Shown here one piece after another: positions 1 through 10,857 of a stretch of 64,000 nucleotides of DNA. Each line of letters starts with the position of its first letter. Position 1 is the stretch's first letter. The stretch lies in NCBI RefSeq assembly GCF_036323735.1, contig NC_086036.1:44515550-44579549 (forward strand), given 5' to 3'. The position numbers and the translations under genes were made by a program. Source of the stretch: Rattus norvegicus. Taxonomy: Eukaryota; Chordata; Mammalia; Rodentia; Muridae. The notes below the pieces were generated by a model. The model saw nothing but the letters and a program-made list of their open reading frames with translations, did no database searches and was not told the origin of the DNA.

Positions 1-168
1 GTGTGCAGGACTGATGGTCTGAGTTCAGTTCCAGGATCCCCCTGTGGAACAAGAGAATGGATGCTTGAAAGTTGTCCTATCACATCCACAAATGTGCACA
101 CTCCCAGGTATTCCACATACACACAAACACCAAAATAATAAATAATATAAATTAACTTTAAGAAAGAA
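1..168 (+). repeat. B3-type (B2-superfamily) SINE, cut by the window start
   Basis: The sequence reads like the middle and tail of a rodent B3 SINE: a GAGTTCAGTTCC B-box-like stretch near position 20, the GGATCCCCCTGTGGAA 'accession' block, then AGTTGTCCT and a CACATCCACAAATGTGCACA tail that runs into an AAATAAATAA-rich end near 140-165. The 5' part with the A box lies outside the window. It is diverged from the consensus as I remember it. It has no coding content. Confidence 0.65.
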
Positions 169-239
169 TGACATCTACGTATAAATACACAGTGGCAAAT
201 GAGAATACAGCATATGTAGTATGTAAAATTAAAATTTCA

Positions 240-452
240 GGTACTGAAGAGAGGGTTAAAACCACTTGTTGTTCCTACAGAAGACAAGAGTTTGCTTCCT
301 AGCACCCACATGGTGGCCCACAACCTTCTGCAACTCCAGTTGCAGTAGATTAAATGTACTCTTCTAAAGTTCATGGGCACCAGGTACAATTGTGATACAC
401 ATACAAACATGTAGGCAATATACTCATACAAATAAAATAGAAATTCTTTAAG
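240..452 (+). repeat. B2/B3-family SINE
   Basis: A diverged tRNA-like head (ACTTGTTGTTCCTACAGAAG) is followed by the very typical CTAGCACCCACATGGTGGCC block, CATGGGCACCAGG and an AAATAAAATAG tail. This order matches B2/B3 SINEs on the + strand. The 83-residue minus-strand frame across it is a chance frame. Confidence 0.75.
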
Positions 453-1077
453 TAGATCAATTGTTACTTTTCGTCTCAGTGTTGACAAGTGTTTCTGCCT
501 CAGATAGCTCTGTTCTTCTCATGTTCCTTTGTGACAAGACAGCATCTGGAGAGTGTTGCTGTTTAGTTGAGTAAGTCAGATTATATTTCATAGTCTAGCT
601 TAATCATTAGTAGTCATAGTGTCTTCACCAAACCATTGCCCTATATGTTTCAACCTGATTAAGAAAATCTGAAGGGTAAATGCTACTCAAAGGACAATCA
701 TGAGTATCTAAGTAGATAATACCCATTAAACAACTGACGTTTGGTGAATACATTTAAAAACCAGATGATTCTTTATTGGTCAAGCCTGAAGGCAAGATTT
801 AACCACTAAAAGTAACTAAGTAGACAAAAGAAAAGAGGGGGGAAAACACAATGCCAAACACTTTTTGCCACTTTTAGGACTGGCAAAAACCATACTGCCA
901 TCAGCAGGTCTAAGTGGTAATATACTGTAGAACACAGGAAACCATTAGGCCATATTCCTAAAGAAATGATGAAAAGTTGAAAGCCATAGCTATGAAGGCC
1001 TCAGATCATCCAGGGAGAAAACAAAGCTCAGGCCAAGCAAGGTCCCGTGGATATAAAACCACTGCTGAACGTTGGTG
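453..1077. other. no recognisable feature
   Basis: This is AT-rich sequence without a long open frame, a recognised repeat or a simple-sequence run beyond short A-rich patches (for example near 835-850). I see nothing I can name. Confidence 0.5.
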
Positions 1078-1396
1078 TCTTAGGGTTTTACACTGTGAGC
1101 AGACACCATGAACAAGTCAACTCTCATAAGGACAACATTTAATTGGGGCTGGCTTATAGGTTCAGAAGTTTAGTCTGCCATCATCAAGGCAGGAGCACAG
1201 CAGTGTTCCGGCAGGCATGGTACAGGACGAGCTGAGAGTTCTACATCTTCATCTGAAGGCTGCTAGAAGACTTGCTTCCAGGCAGCTAGAAGGAGGGTCT
1301 GAAAGCCCACACCCACAGTGATGCATCTACTCCAACAAGGCCACACCTCCAAATAGTGCCACTCCCTGGGCCAAGCATATTCAACCCATCACAGTT
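1078..1396 (-). mobile_element. rodent medium-length repeat (URR1-like), antisense
   Basis: It opens with GTCTTAGGGTTTTACACTGT and AGACACCATGAACAAG, continues with TTTAATTGGGGCTGGCTTA, GAGCTGAGAGTTCTACATCT and CAACAAGGCCACACCTCC, and ends with GGGCCAAGCATATTCAACCC. These blocks are, in reverse orientation, those of a very common rodent repeat whose sense copy ends in CAGCAATAGAAA...CCCTAACTAAGACA. I believe it is the URR1 (hAT-Charlie) family, but its TG...CA ends and its A-rich 3' block also resemble MaLR-type LTRs, so the family name is uncertain while the repeat identity is firm. Confidence 0.65.
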
Positions 1397-2866
1397 GTCA
1401 TTTGATATGATATCCCCCTCCACCAAAAACATACCTCTGCATAACATGTTGGGATACTGGCAACAGCATCCTTCCTCCCTCCTCGTTATGAAGGCTGCAT
1501 TGGATAAGACCCAGAAAGACTTATACTGTGGTTCTGTCTCTGGGAACTCTAGCTTGGTGATTTATTTAATTATCAAATTCAAAACTAGGACCAGACATCC
1601 TTCATTATCATCTAATATGAATCTATTTCATTAACTAATTTAAAGTCATGCATAATTCATCACATGCATTGTTCACTGTGGTTCAGCATTCGTTTCTCTA
1701 GATGTGGTCCCTGTATTTGCTTTGCTTTGCTCTTTCTAATGCATTAAATGATGAAGATATATATTTATTTATTGATAGAGGAGGGCTCTTTTGTCTTTGA
1801 GAAAATGGGTCCCTAATTTTTCAGAATAGCATAAAAACTTCCAAACCTTTCATATACATTGCCATTTTAAACTTCTAATAATCATATTGTACTGATCTAA
1901 TAACAATGTTTAATTATTTTGAAAGCAGGGAGTGCATAATATCAAAAGGCTGATTTGCTCATGTAAAATATAATATTTATACTCAGAATTTAAATCTGGC
2001 TTCTAACATTTGTACTTTCTGATAATCAATATGAAAATATCAATGTATACACGTTAAGCTGTAAAATATTGGATCAATTTTAAATTCCATCACTATTATA
2101 TGACAATAACAGCATTAATGATTGTGTATTCAATTATAGGTCTTATTGTTGTCAGGGTCTGATGAGGTGAACAAACAGAAGACACATGCCATTGAACACA
2201 TGGGTTTTTGTTTGTTTGTTTGGTTGGTTGATTACTTTGGTTTATAAAACTGAAGAACCATATAGTGAAACACTTGGGTCATTCAAGGAGGCCGAGGGAG
2301 CAAGTGGAAATGGAGAGTGAACTGAAATTCCCAGAAGATGTCATACCTATGCAAAGATTATTTGAGGATGATTGACTGATTGATTGGTGATTATGAAATG
2401 TTAGAAAGTTGCAGATGTGAAGCCAAATTCTGTTGGATAATTCCTGCGTTTGACTTAAATCCACTAAAAAGCCCTTCTCTTCCACCAACCCAAGTGCTAG
2501 AGATATCATTAGAATCTAACTAGCGCAGAGATGTCTCTACTTTGTTGTAACCTGCCTTCGCCAATAGATTTGATGTGTGACTTTTGTTGTTGTTCTGAAA
2601 CTATGAGAATATTGTGGGATTATTGCCACAAAGAAAGATGGCAGTTGGAGTGCTCTAAATTCATGTTCCCAGGTCACAGTCATTCATATTTCACTCCAGA
2701 ATAACTACTCTTATTCCTTTAGAAGGTAGGGCTGTGCTTTTGCATTGATGGGACATAGCCTTTATTACAGCATTCAGGGGACAGAGTGAGGAGAGATGCT
2801 TAATAGGTTTCATACTGGGTATTTTGAATAATATCTTCAGGGCCTGAAACATGACAACCATTAGCA
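1397..2866. other. AT-rich stretch, nothing recognised
   Basis: There is no convincing coding frame and no repeat that I can place. A short (TTTG)n run lies near 2206-2224. The 92-residue frame at 1356-1634 (+) starts inside the repeat and has no recognisable domain. Confidence 0.45.
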
Positions 2867-2978
2867 GGGTTTTGTTTTGTTTTGTTTTATTGTTTTTAGG
2901 GGCTGTTGTTGTTGTTGTTGTTGTTGTTGTGGTTTTGGTTTTGGTTTTGTTTGTTTGCTTGCTTGCTTTTTTTTTTAA
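2867..2978. repeat. compound TTTTG / TTG / TTTGG simple repeat ending in a T tract
   Basis: A (TTTTG)n run, then about nine TTG units, (TTTTGG)n, (TTTG)n/(CTTG)n and a T9-10 tract follow each other. The valine/leucine-rich frame on the + strand and the threonine/lysine-rich frame on the - strand are artefacts of this repeat. It might be an expanded SINE or LINE tail in antisense, but no body of such an element can be seen beside it. Confidence 0.85.
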
Positions 2979-3879
2979 ATTAATTCCTGGCATAGCTGAA
3001 CCAGGAAAAGAGCATTGGAAAAATAAATGCTTCACATTCCTGTCATGTGAAGGTCAGATAAAATACATGAAATCTTGAATCCTGTTAGTTATTAACAAGA
3101 TGATCTGAGCAAAGTCAATTATAGAGTTCACCTGAAAAGGAATGCGCAGGTACTTTACTAGAACTTGGGGGTCTGCAGGGAGTCAAAAAGTTTCTGACGA
3201 GGTCCATTTATTAGACTGTTCTATTCGGGAAATTCTCATTATTAGCTAAGGCTTCCAGAGACTTTTGCTTCCCTAGGCTCTAAGTTATTGTTCTGCCGTT
3301 CCCATAATAACATCAGTCTGTACACCTACCAATCATCTGACCACCTCACATACACTGTAATAACCTTTACAGAGTCATTATGCATGCTTGACAAAGAAAA
3401 TGACATACTCTGCTTAGAGGTTCATTTATTAAATACCACTAAATGCAACATCAAATGAAGTCTGCTCTTCATTACAATTTACTTACAAATTCTCAATTTA
3501 CAGGTCTCCAGTACTACACTAATATTCTACAATGATAGATACAAGGACATCAAAAGCAGAGAGACAATTATTTTTTAATATCTAAATTGACACATTGTTA
3601 AATGTTAAATGAATCACTGTTCATAATCACACAGGGACAACAAAAATGGATAAATTCAACACCAGTCAAGCAGCAATGTCTGAGATCATGAGTGGTAAGA
3701 CAGGGAACCACACATCAGTTCACCATGACATGAGCACTGACTTTGGGGGAGTGTTTGTCTCTGTGAATCACCTCTGACTTCAGAGAACAATAGCATTTTA
3801 AGTCATTCTTCAATGTGTTTACTCCAGAAATATCTTTCCAAATGTTCACAGGCAAAGTGATCAAGATTCACACAGCCTT
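2979..3879. other. no recognisable feature
   Basis: AT-rich sequence without a nameable repeat, RNA gene or coding frame. Confidence 0.45.
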
Positions 3880-4247
3880 TGTGGTGGTTAGAGTAAGAGT
3901 GGCTTCCTGGAGGCTCATGTGCTTTAATAGTCGGTCCCAAATCAGTAGAAGTATTTGTGGATTAGGAGTGGGTGGATTTGGAGATTTCAAAAGACTCTTG
4001 ACATTCCCAATGTTCCTATCTCCTCTCTGTCTTTCTGCTTTTCCCCCTCTCCCTCTTGCTCTCCCTCTGCCCTCCAGTCTCATGGTTGTGTCCAAAGATA
4101 TGAACTCTCATCTGCTGTTCCAGAACCATTCCTGCCTATCAGTTGCCATGGTCTCTGCTATGATGATCATGGACTGTAAACTCTATCCCTCTGAAACTAT
4201 AAGCCTCAAATGAACTCTTTAATACATTTCCTAGGGCACTATGCATG

Positions 4248-4248
<1 letters not shown>

Positions 4249-4295
<47 letters not shown>

Positions 4296-4298
4296 TTT
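4249..4298. repeat. (TC)n microsatellite
   Basis: About 21 uninterrupted TC dinucleotides are followed by a degenerate CCCTCTTTCT end, inside the 3' part of the 3880-4405 repeat. Confidence 0.95.
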
Positions 4299-4300
4299 CT

Positions 4301-4376
4301 GTGTATGTATGTATGTATATATGTACGTACGTATGTATGTATGTATGTATGTATGTATGTATGTATGTATGTATGT
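4301..4376. repeat. (TATG)n microsatellite
   Basis: GTAT/TATG tetranucleotides, with two GTAC variants near 4324-4330, run directly after the TC repeat. On the minus strand they translate to a YIHT repeat, an artefact. Confidence 0.95.
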
Positions 4377-4405
4377 TCGCAGCAATAGAAAAGAAACCCT
4401 GGTAG

Positions 4406-6120
4406 CCTCCTATGAGAAACTATGGTAATGGCAAATTTCACAATATGAATTTACTCTAATTCCAAACTATCTGCAAACTTCATGAGCTAACCAAGAACTT
4501 AACATATTACTAAGAACATAATTAAACAGAGGGGAAATTTTATGAGATCAAAGGTATGAAAATTTCATGCAAAACCGTTTATATAAGTTTGAATAGCTAA
4601 TTTAATATTATTTTTGTTTTTAACTCAGGTGTTACAGAAGGGAAACCTAGGAGGTGACATTGTAACTTAAGGCTCTAGACGGGCTTTATTCCTAAAAGTA
4701 ATCAGGTAGTTAGCATTATGCCGATACTCAAAACCATGACATAGAGATGATTTATCTACATGGGAAAGAATCTTCACAATATATGTGCTAACCATAGAGC
4801 ATCATAAAGGTGCAGTAGAGAGTTGTAAACATTATATGCATAGGAAAACCTTGGTGGATAGCTTCAAAAATACAAGATAAAGAGGGAACAGTGGGACTAT
4901 GGTCAAAATATACTACAGAAAAGTTTGCAATTTTCATAATGAAGCTCCCTTAGCATGTATGACTAATATGTGCTAATTAAGTCTTAAATATATTTAAGGA
5001 CTTCAAGAAGGAAAAATTAAGACTAACACAGGATGATTATAACTGTGAAGGAGAGAAAAGCTTACCTTGAAGAAACAGGATCTGAAACTAACACTGAAAA
5101 TGGTAAAGATTTTGACACTCAAAGGAGAGAACAGAGTCTTAAAGAAGAAATGGATGCAAGAGAAGGAAGGAAGTAAAACACTTAATTGCTGGTTCAAAGG
5201 AAGGAAGGTGGGCCTTGGCCTAGGCTGTCACCATCACGCTCTATACTTTTCAATACAAACTTCTTTACAGCAGTTGTGAAGGAATGGCTCAGTTATAACC
5301 TCTAAACATTCCTGTGATTGTTGTGATTATTCATGAGTATTACATGCCTTTGGGAAATAGAATATTGATGGATGCATTTGTACTCTCAGATGCAAAGGTA
5401 AAATCCCTCAAGCCAGCCCAACTGTGAGCAACCTAGATAAGAAATGGAGCTGTGCAGGTATTTAAATATAAACGCGAAAAAGTAGGAAAAATAAGTTTGC
5501 AAACTGGCAAAGTTCTCTTTGGATTTTTGCACATTAAAGCCTTAAATAAAATGCAGCTATTTCTGGATATCATAAGAACTTTAAAGATACGTTCAAATAC
5601 TTCTTGAATTTCTTGAAAATGAAAACAGGGTGATTTTGCTGATTTTGCTGACCATAAAAGATTTGATTTTTCTTTGGGACAACATGATAGAATAATTACA
5701 ACATTAATTTGCCATTCCTACAGAACATACCTTGTAGATCTTTTACTAATCATAGTTGATATCTAAGTCTTGCTTATTATAAGCCAAATACTGTTTTAAA
5801 TAACTTAACATATATTTACCAAAATAACTTCAGATAAAATTTTAGATGCCCAAACAAACAAACAAACAAACAAATTCATAAGAAAGCTAACAAAAGAACC
5901 AAGGTTAATCTATCAGCTGGGATCTGGGAAAAATGTTGTGAAAATCACTATTACAGGTTTCACACAGCAGACCTCACACACCCAATGCCAGGAAACATTA
6001 GTACTGCTCTTCTAGGGTACTATAAGAATACCAAAGAATGGGAGGAGATGTGTTTATTTGTCCTGTACAGTTTTTTTAAAAAAATTGCTAAAATTTTTAA
6101 ATGAGAAGATTCAGTACTAA
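4406..6120. other. AT-rich stretch with a short (CAAA)n run
   Basis: Nothing coding is recognised. A (CAAA)n run of about 23 bp lies at 5851-5873. The 70-residue + frame at 5067-5279 is lysine-rich by composition and has no known domain. Confidence 0.5.
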
Positions 6121-6124
6121 AGTT

Positions 6125-6215
6125 GGAATGTCTGTCTGTTTGTATGTATGTTTCTGTCTTGGTTTCTCTATCCTTCCTTCTTTCCTTTCTTTTTTTGGGG
6201 GGTGGAGGGGATAGG
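6125..6215. repeat. pyrimidine-rich low-complexity tract
   Basis: TCTGTCTG, GTATGTATG and TTCC/TTTC runs end in a T8 tract and GGGGGG. The tract lies just left of an antisense L1 3' end but does not belong to the L1 consensus. Confidence 0.7.
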
Positions 6216-6247
6216 GCATCATAAGGTCTAGAAACTGGGTGCCATCT

Positions 6248-6485
6248 TCTTTTTTTATTAACTTGAGTATTTCTTATATACATTTCGAGTGTTATTACCT
6301 TTCCCAGTTTCCGGGCAAACATCCCCCTAATCCCTCCCCTCCCCTTCTTTATGGGTGTTCCCCTCCCCATCCTCCCCCCATTGCCGCCCTCCTCCCAACA
6401 ATCTAGTTCACTGGGGGTTCAGTCATAGCAGGACCCAGGACTTCCCCTTCCACTGGTGCTCTTACTAGGATATTCATTGCTACCT
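6248..6485 (-). mobile_element. 5'-truncated L1, 3' end only, antisense
   Basis: A T-rich start (the antisense poly(A) tail) followed by ATTAACTTGAGTATTTCTTA, TTTCCCAGTTTCCGGGCAAA, a C-rich block, GTCTAGTTCACT-like sequence (here AATCTAGTTCACTGGGGGTT) and ACTGGTGCTCTTACTAGGAT is the reverse complement of the last ~240 bp of the young rat-type L1 at 46880-47100. Similarity stops after CATTGCTACCT at about 6485. I could not find a clear target-site duplication. Confidence 0.85.
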
Positions 6486-7662
6486 CACATCACCTGGCAA
6501 ATGATGTTCCCTTCAGATGTTCTATTCTCTGCTCTTCAGTCCACAGTCATCCCCACTCATATATTTTCCTACCCAAGAGATAAAAAATTTTTAAAGTATT
6601 ATATAGAAAACATATTTTAAAAGCTACATACAGATTGCACAGAAAAATGGCTGGGACCACTACTACATCAGAACAAGTTCTCTTGGAAGTTTGACTTAGT
6701 TTTGAGAAAGTTGAGATTTACATAATGTAGACAACCAGCTAAGAGTTGAATATGTGGTTTTAAATTAATTTTCTTTACCTTTGTAATGTTTTCATGAAAG
6801 AACTAGAGATGGTCTAAGTCAATCTTTCTGTTATATAAACATGGATTTTTTAATTTGGTGGCACTGTAGAAGACTTTAGAGCCTCCATCACTAAAAACTC
6901 TTGATTTCTTCATATATCACTGGCTCTCAACAATCAATAATATTCTGGATAGGTATTGAGAACAGCTTTTTTCTCTAAAAAGTCTCCTTTTTCTATTCTT
7001 AAATATTTTATTGTTACTGGAATTCATATATGATACACTATATATATATATATATATATATATAGTGTGTGTATGCATGTTCAAGAGGAAAGAGAAAAAT
7101 ATGGTTTAAGCTAAAGTTGAGTAAAATGATTAAGGTGGCAGATAATTAGCTCTAATAATTAAATATAAGTTATGAAAATTAGACCCTTTGTTTAAAAATA
7201 AAGCATAGTCTATTCAAGAAAGACATTCAGTCAATATTTTCTACATAGATAATAACAGGGTCTCTCTTCAATGACCCTATGTTCACATTCTGAGATATGA
7301 AGCATTGTTATTTTAACCTAGGAGTTTGAAGGAAATAAAATTCAGGTCATAATAGCAGCATAAGTTAAAAGAAGAGGAACAAAATCAGAGAGCTCAAAAC
7401 AGAGCACTGAAAAACACTAAGGATGAAGGTTCCTTATATTTTGCACCCTGATACTTTCCTTGACACACCCTAGTCTTAACCTTTAAGACACTGAAGAGCT
7501 AGGACTCTAGCACCAGAAGAGTTGAAATTGAGAGACCATCCATCTACTGATTCATATCCCCAGTCCATTCCAGATTCCTGTCAGATATGAAGGAAGCTTG
7601 GTACCATTGGAATGATCCACATCGTCCCTGTCTAAAGCATTAGAGTACATAGAAGAGGACAT
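6486..7662. other. AT-rich stretch with a (TA)n run
   Basis: Nothing coding is recognised. A (TA)n run of about 28 bp at 7037-7064 passes into a short GTGTGT. No other repeat could be placed. Confidence 0.5.
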
Positions 7663-7676
7663 TTAAAAGGTAGTTA

Positions 7677-7763
7677 GGGATTGGGGATTTAGCTCAGTGG
7701 TAGAGAGCTTGCCTAGCAAACGCAAGGTCCTGGGTTCAGTCCTCAGCTCTGGAAAAAAAAGAA
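7677..7763 (+). mobile_element. ID SINE (tRNA-Ala/BC1-derived) with target-site duplication
   Basis: The body GATTTAGCTCAGTGGTAGAG, GCTTGCCTAGCAAACGCAAG, CCTGGGTTCAGTCC and an A-rich tail is a full-length ID element, with a handful of differences from the consensus (for example AGAGAGCTT and CAAACGC). It keeps pol III A-box (TAGCTCAGTGG) and B-box (GGTTCAGTCC) sequences. A perfect 14-bp direct repeat TTAAAAGGTAGTTA flanks it (7663-7676 and 7764-7777), showing insertion by L1-type machinery. A tRNA finder would probably flag it wrongly as a tRNA. Confidence 0.95.
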
Positions 7764-7777
7764 TTAAAAGGTAGTTA

Positions 7778-8954
7778 ACAGGACACTGTTGGGCACTGAG
7801 TTCCCATGGATACATATTTTTATCTAAGGTATCAACCAAGTGTGTTGCGTTCCACCTGTTATTTTTGAAGAGAGAATTATGTAAATGAAATAAGACCAAA
7901 GAGGGGATGAAAACACTTCCACAAATCATGGCAAGGTGGTAATGTGACACAGCAGTTGGTTATAACAGCAGCATCAGTTAAATGAAGAGAAATAAAATCA
8001 GATAGATGAGAAAAACACTAAAGACCACAAAGAATCAAAACTCTCTATCCCACATACCCTGCCAGAAGGCAGAGACTGGAGAAAGTGATCTACAAACACA
8101 TGACAGCCTAGGGGCTTCAAGCCTGTACTGCATTTTCCTAGGGCCAGTGACATTCAACTGTGTTGGATTTGGAGGCTGATTTTTCTCTCACATAATTCCA
8201 GAAAACCGACTGCCATGTGCTCTGGAGTTTTTCAGGTCAGCAGAACATGACTCATTCCTCTCTTGAGTCATCCACTCACGTATCAAGGCTCAATGAGCTG
8301 ATCATTTTGAATGTGCTGTTTTTGTTTGTTTCTTCCAAGCCATGGCCAGATGGAAATTTACAGCACAGAATAAGGCAAAATGTGAACCCCTGGGTTTATC
8401 AAAGCCACTAACCACAGTCATCTTTGCCAGGCACCTGATTTAATTGGGGACTATTTCAGGAATTGTGATGAAATTCTTCTAAAACAATCTTTAGTTTAAT
8501 TATGGTATAAAGTTAACATAATTGAATTACTTAGCCTGTAAAAGATGGCTGAGAGTGACTCCATAGCTGCACTATCTTATATGAAGGAATTTTCCACTAA
8601 CACTCTCTGCTGCAAGAGGGCTTATTGTAGGTAATTCACCATTCCTTAGGCACAGTGATAGAAAGATGAATGCGTTTATGCAAAAAAATCAATGTTAGTA
8701 AGCAACCCTTATAAGTTATACATAGTAAAAGACTGTACTGAGAAACTCTAGAGCATCTAAAAATTACTGAGAAGCTCTAAAACATCTAAAAATGTATGTC
8801 TGAGGTTATTTGGTATCTTAATCAAAATAGTCTGATATTCTACTTCTTGGAGGCAATTGAGGACAACAATTTCTTGAATTACCTTAAGTAACACTTGGAA
8901 GTTTCTTATCTTTGTCCATGTGAATTTTGTTACTCTATGTCTCTTGTGTCTCTG
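7778..8954. other. no recognisable feature
   Basis: AT-rich sequence with short frames only. A near-duplicate pair of short phrases, GCATAAGTTAAAAGAAGAGG near 7359 and GCATCAGTTAAATGAAGAGA near 7972, hints at an old small local duplication. Confidence 0.4.
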
Positions 8955-9004
8955 TATAATAGTATAGCTTTATTCTATAATAGGACATAGTAATCTGTAG
9001 TATA

Positions 9005-9045
<41 letters not shown>

Positions 9046-9450
9046 GGTATTGTGTAGCATACACTATAGTCTAATGTATAGTATACATTATGGTATACTA
9101 TAGTTAAAAGTATGTGTATATGTGTATATATATAATCCACTATAGGATAATGTATAGAATAGCATATCAAATAATATAGTATGCTATATTGTAGACTTTG
9201 TAGCATCATATACTGTAATATGCTATATAGTATAGTATGGAATGTAGGATAATATATAGTAGAGTTTATAATACTGTATGGTATACTATAGTATAGTATA
9301 CAATAGAGTAGAATAAAATATAATAAATATAGTATATAGTATAATTCCTGGTATAGTATATTATACTATAGTCCGTGGTAAATTATAGTACAGTGTATGG
9401 TGTTGTACAGTGTGGTAGAGTGTAGTATGTAGCATAGTATAGTATGCTAT
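8955..9450. repeat. degenerate ATAGTATA-rich low-complexity tract with an embedded (GT)n
   Basis: For about 500 bp the sequence is dominated by short variants of TATAG, GTATA, ACTATAG and CTATA on both strands, without a fixed period. A (GT)n run occupies 9007-9040. Perfect palindromes occur, for example TATACTATAGTATA at 9282-9295. The 79-residue minus-strand frame, rich in Y, I and H, is a composition artefact. It is best described as a cryptic simple or ancient minisatellite tract. Confidence 0.85.
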
Positions 9451-10813
9451 AGGTTCTGTTAATTGAACAACAGTGAATGAGTATGAGAAAGACTACAGAC
9501 AAGAATCCTCATACTTATTTCACCGTGTTCACTCTACCATCAACTTATAGTAGTATGATTTCTTTTCCATGAAAAGCTAACCACTCATGATTTTCTTCAG
9601 TGATATGACATATATTAGCTAAAACAAAAGCATCATTCCCAGGAGAGGTACTACAAAGAACTCCTAAAACTATACATGATAAGAAACATTCCCATCTGAA
9701 TTGCCATGTTTTCATTAAGAGTCATAGACCACATCACAAAAACTCAACACCAGGCATGAGAAGCCCTCTTTAAGTTGTTAGTCGGAGTTGTCCAAGATAT
9801 TTTTCCAAACATTATAAGCTATTACCCTTTGTTGACCCCTAGATGTAAAATTTAAGTTTTTAAACTTTAGAAACTACGAACTTCAGATGCAGGACCCAGA
9901 TGTACCAAGCTGAATCTGACTGGAAAGCTTCTTCCCGAATGATTAGTTTTCATGATACCAGAGGCATCTGACCCCCTTTCAAAGGAGGAAATAGTTCTAC
10001 CTACCTATGACATCTATGAACCATATCAGTGGCCAGCACGGCAACCTACCACTAAGTGTGCAGAAGTGTCACCCATACTTAGTAGTAACCAATAACTCTC
10101 TAATTACACTATACTCTTAACTATTATTCAATAAAATGGAAATTATTTGTAGTACAGTATACCTAACCAACCAGGACTAATGAATTCATGGATCTTAAAG
10201 AAGAAATTAAAACTGCCACTTTACAAAGCAAGTGCAATCCATAAGTACATTCTAAATATTTGTCCTTTTAACCACAGTTAAGAGTAGTTATCATCCCTCA
10301 TTAAAGAAACTTCCCTTTGCAACAAATACCACTCCAGAAAGCTACAACCAATCAAAACACGTAGTTGTAGAGCCTAGTCCCAGTGAATACATCTAAAACA
10401 CAGTTCCTGCACCTAAGACTAAGAGTTCATTGCAGAAGAGCATGGCAGAAAGACTGTAAGAACCAATGGAACATGGAATTGGCCATAATATTGTTTCTTC
10501 TAGAAATGACAGAAACTACATCCATGGAGTTCACAGGATCTGAACATGGATGACTCAAGTATATATGTAAACATGAGGTCCAGAGACCTCAGCCCTATAC
10601 AAGCAACTACTTGCAAGGAATGCTACCATTAAGAGAGTTAAGATGACGGTAACTACAAAAGAGAGAAAGCAAGAGTAAGCAAGAGCAAAAGAAGTATCCC
10701 TCCCCAGCAAAGAACATACCAAATGGTTATCTGATATGAAATGGTCAGCCCTGAAAATGTGTACATATAAACACCATTATGAGCACTGAGGAAATTGTAT
10801 TTAGATATTTAGG

Positions 10814-10857
<44 letters not shown>

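Larger units (their letters stand above)
3880..4405 (+). mobile_element. rodent medium-length repeat (URR1-like), near full length, expanded by microsatellites
   Basis: It starts with TGTGGTGGTTAGAGTAAGAG, passes through GGCTCATGTGCTTTAATAG, CGGTCCCAAATCAG, GATTTCAAAAGAC, GCCATGGTCTCTGCTATGAT and CTCTGAAACTATAAGCC, and ends with GCAGCAATAGAAAAGAAACC. This is the whole order of the same repeat found antisense at 1078-1396. Just before the 3' terminus, where the consensus has only about 20-30 bases, a (TC)n and a (TATG)n microsatellite of about 130 bp have grown. The 132-residue + frame at 3815-4213 is an incidental frame. Family name is uncertain (URR1 hAT-Charlie or a MaLR-like LTR). Confidence 0.65.

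Noticed and set aside
2691..3078. Poly-valine and poly-threonine frames
   Set aside because: They are translations of the TTG/TTTTG simple repeat.
7677..7763. tRNA-like sequence with A and B boxes (also 60867-60963)
   Set aside because: These are ID SINEs: they have A-rich tails, the BC1-like body and flanking target-site duplications, and do not fold as functional tRNA genes.
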